Of a DNA stretch of 64,000 bases, positions 63,170 through 64,000 are shown piece after piece. The stretch is from Limnomonas spitsbergensis (taxonomy: Eukaryota > Chlorophyta > Chlorophyceae > Chlamydomonadales), in assembly GCA_037349105.1 (NCBI GenBank), contig JAYJMM010000011.1, forward strand, positions 434,001 to 498,000, written 5' to 3'. The notes beneath the pieces were generated by a model, which was not told the DNA's origin, ran no database searches, and saw nothing but the letters and a program-made list of their open reading frames with translations. The stretch's first letter is position 1. Every line of letters begins with the position of its first letter. Both the position numbers and the translations under genes were made by a program.

Positions 63170-64000
63170 GTGTGATCGGGCTGTTGCTGGATCTGGCGCA
63201 TCAGCTACGGCGTTTGTGCAGGAGGGAATGTCCTTGCTTTCTTACAGGCATCCCTCACCTCTCATCTCACCTTTACTTTTAAGGTGTCTGCACAGTCGGT
63301 TGCTGGATCTGGCGCATCAGCTACGGCGTTTGCGCAGGAGGGACTGCCCCTTGCTTTCTTACAGGCATCCCTCACCTCTCATCTCACCTTTACTTTTAAG
63401 GTGTCTGCACAGTCGGTGCTGGATCTGGCGCATCAGATACGGCGTTTGCGCAGGAGGGACTGCCCCTTGCTTTCTTACAGGCATCCCTCACCTCTCATCT
63501 CACCTTTACTTTCAAGGTGTCTGCACAGTCGGTTGCTGGATCTTGCGCTTCAGATACGGCGTTTGCGCAGGAGGGACTGCCCCTTGCTTTCTTACAGGCA
63601 TCCCTCACCTCTCATCTCACCTTTACTTTTAAGGTGTCTGCACAGTCGGTGCTGGATCTTGCGCTTCAGATACGGCGTTTGCGCAGGAGGGACTGTCCTT
63701 GCGTTCTTACAGGCATCCCTCACCTCTCATCTCACCTTTACTTTCAAGGTGTCTGCACAGTCGGTGCTGGATCTGGCGCATCAGATACGGCGTTGGCGCA
63801 GGAGGGACTGCCCCTTGCTTTCTTACAGGCATCCCTCACCTCTCATCTCACCTTTACTTTTAAGGTGTCTGCACAGTCGGTGCTGGATCTTGCGCTTCAG
63901 ATACGGCGTTTGCGCAGGAGGGACTGTCCTTGCGTTCTTACAGGCATCCCTCACCTCTCATCTCACCTTTACTTTCAAGGTGTCTGCACAGTCGGTGCTG
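63170..64000 (+). repeat. 115-117 bp array carrying copies of the probable exon 3 acceptor of the carrier gene
   Basis: Units contain CTTACAGGCATCCCTCACC, TCTCATCTCACCTTTACTTT, AAGGTGTCTGCACAG and then TCGGTTGCTGGATCTGGCGC with CGTTTGCGCAGGAGGG. After the CTGCACAG acceptor, phase 0 (the phase left by exon 2) reads SVAGSGASATAFAQEG at 63296. That is a plausible loop sequence after the carrier signature. Several units have lost one T (CGGTGCTGG) and are frameshifted. By analogy with the other gene these are decoy copies and the real exon lies beyond 64000. The array runs off the right edge. Confidence 0.7.

Overview
This window looks like nuclear DNA of a chlorophyte green alga, most likely in the Chlamydomonadales. 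The coding exons are short and GC-rich, with GTGAGT-like donors and GCAG acceptors. One gene encodes an OPR/FASTK-like helical-repeat protein, a family expanded in these algae. Roughly 60% of the window (my estimate, about 39 of 64 kb) is tandem repeat. A Haematococcus-like genome would fit, but the species cannot be fixed from sequence alone. No bacterial operon, rRNA gene or CRISPR array is present.

Three genes can be assembled from exons whose splice phases agree. (1) On the minus strand, 9679 to 4474 and onward past the left edge, lie the first two exons of a probable ABC1/ADCK-type kinase-like protein. Its introns are filled by a 47-bp array (5204-8993) and a 12-bp array (1-4457). (2) On the plus strand, 13397-36874, eleven exons encode at least 868 residues of an OPR/FASTK-like protein, probably an organellar RNA-binding factor. 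Its 2.6 kb of coding sequence is spread over 23.5 kb because the introns carry 10-bp, 42-bp, 7-bp, 135-bp and other satellites. (3) On the plus strand, 53969 onward, lie the first two exons of an SLC25 mitochondrial-carrier-family protein. They are followed by 86-bp and 76-bp arrays and, at the right edge, by tandem copies of what is probably the start of exon 3.

The most interesting signal is in how the intronic repeats relate to the exons. In at least nine exons of the OPR-like gene and in the carrier gene, the repeats beside an exon are copies of that exon's own edge. Upstream repeats carry the 3' splice site plus the exon start. Downstream repeats carry the exon end plus the 5' splice site. 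The clearest case is the 74-bp exon at 14928-15001, with seven upstream acceptor copies of about 100 bp and an array of 42-bp donor-derived units downstream. This suggests a recurrent process that starts satellites at splice junctions and fills genes with decoy splice sites.

Between genes 2 and 3 lies a 10.65-kb element (40129-50777) with terminal inverted repeats and an apparent 7-8 bp target duplication. It is made mostly of satellites (82-bp and 20/60-bp arrays). Other mobile elements are a family of about 85-bp SINE-like sequences (six copies, several with 8-14 bp target duplications), a 228-bp hAT-like MITE with an exact 8-bp duplication, a 422-bp inverted-repeat element, a 0.49-kb foldback element, and a roughly 160-bp interspersed family (three copies plus a fragment). 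Long open frames inside the arrays are by-products of repeat periodicity and are not annotated as genes.
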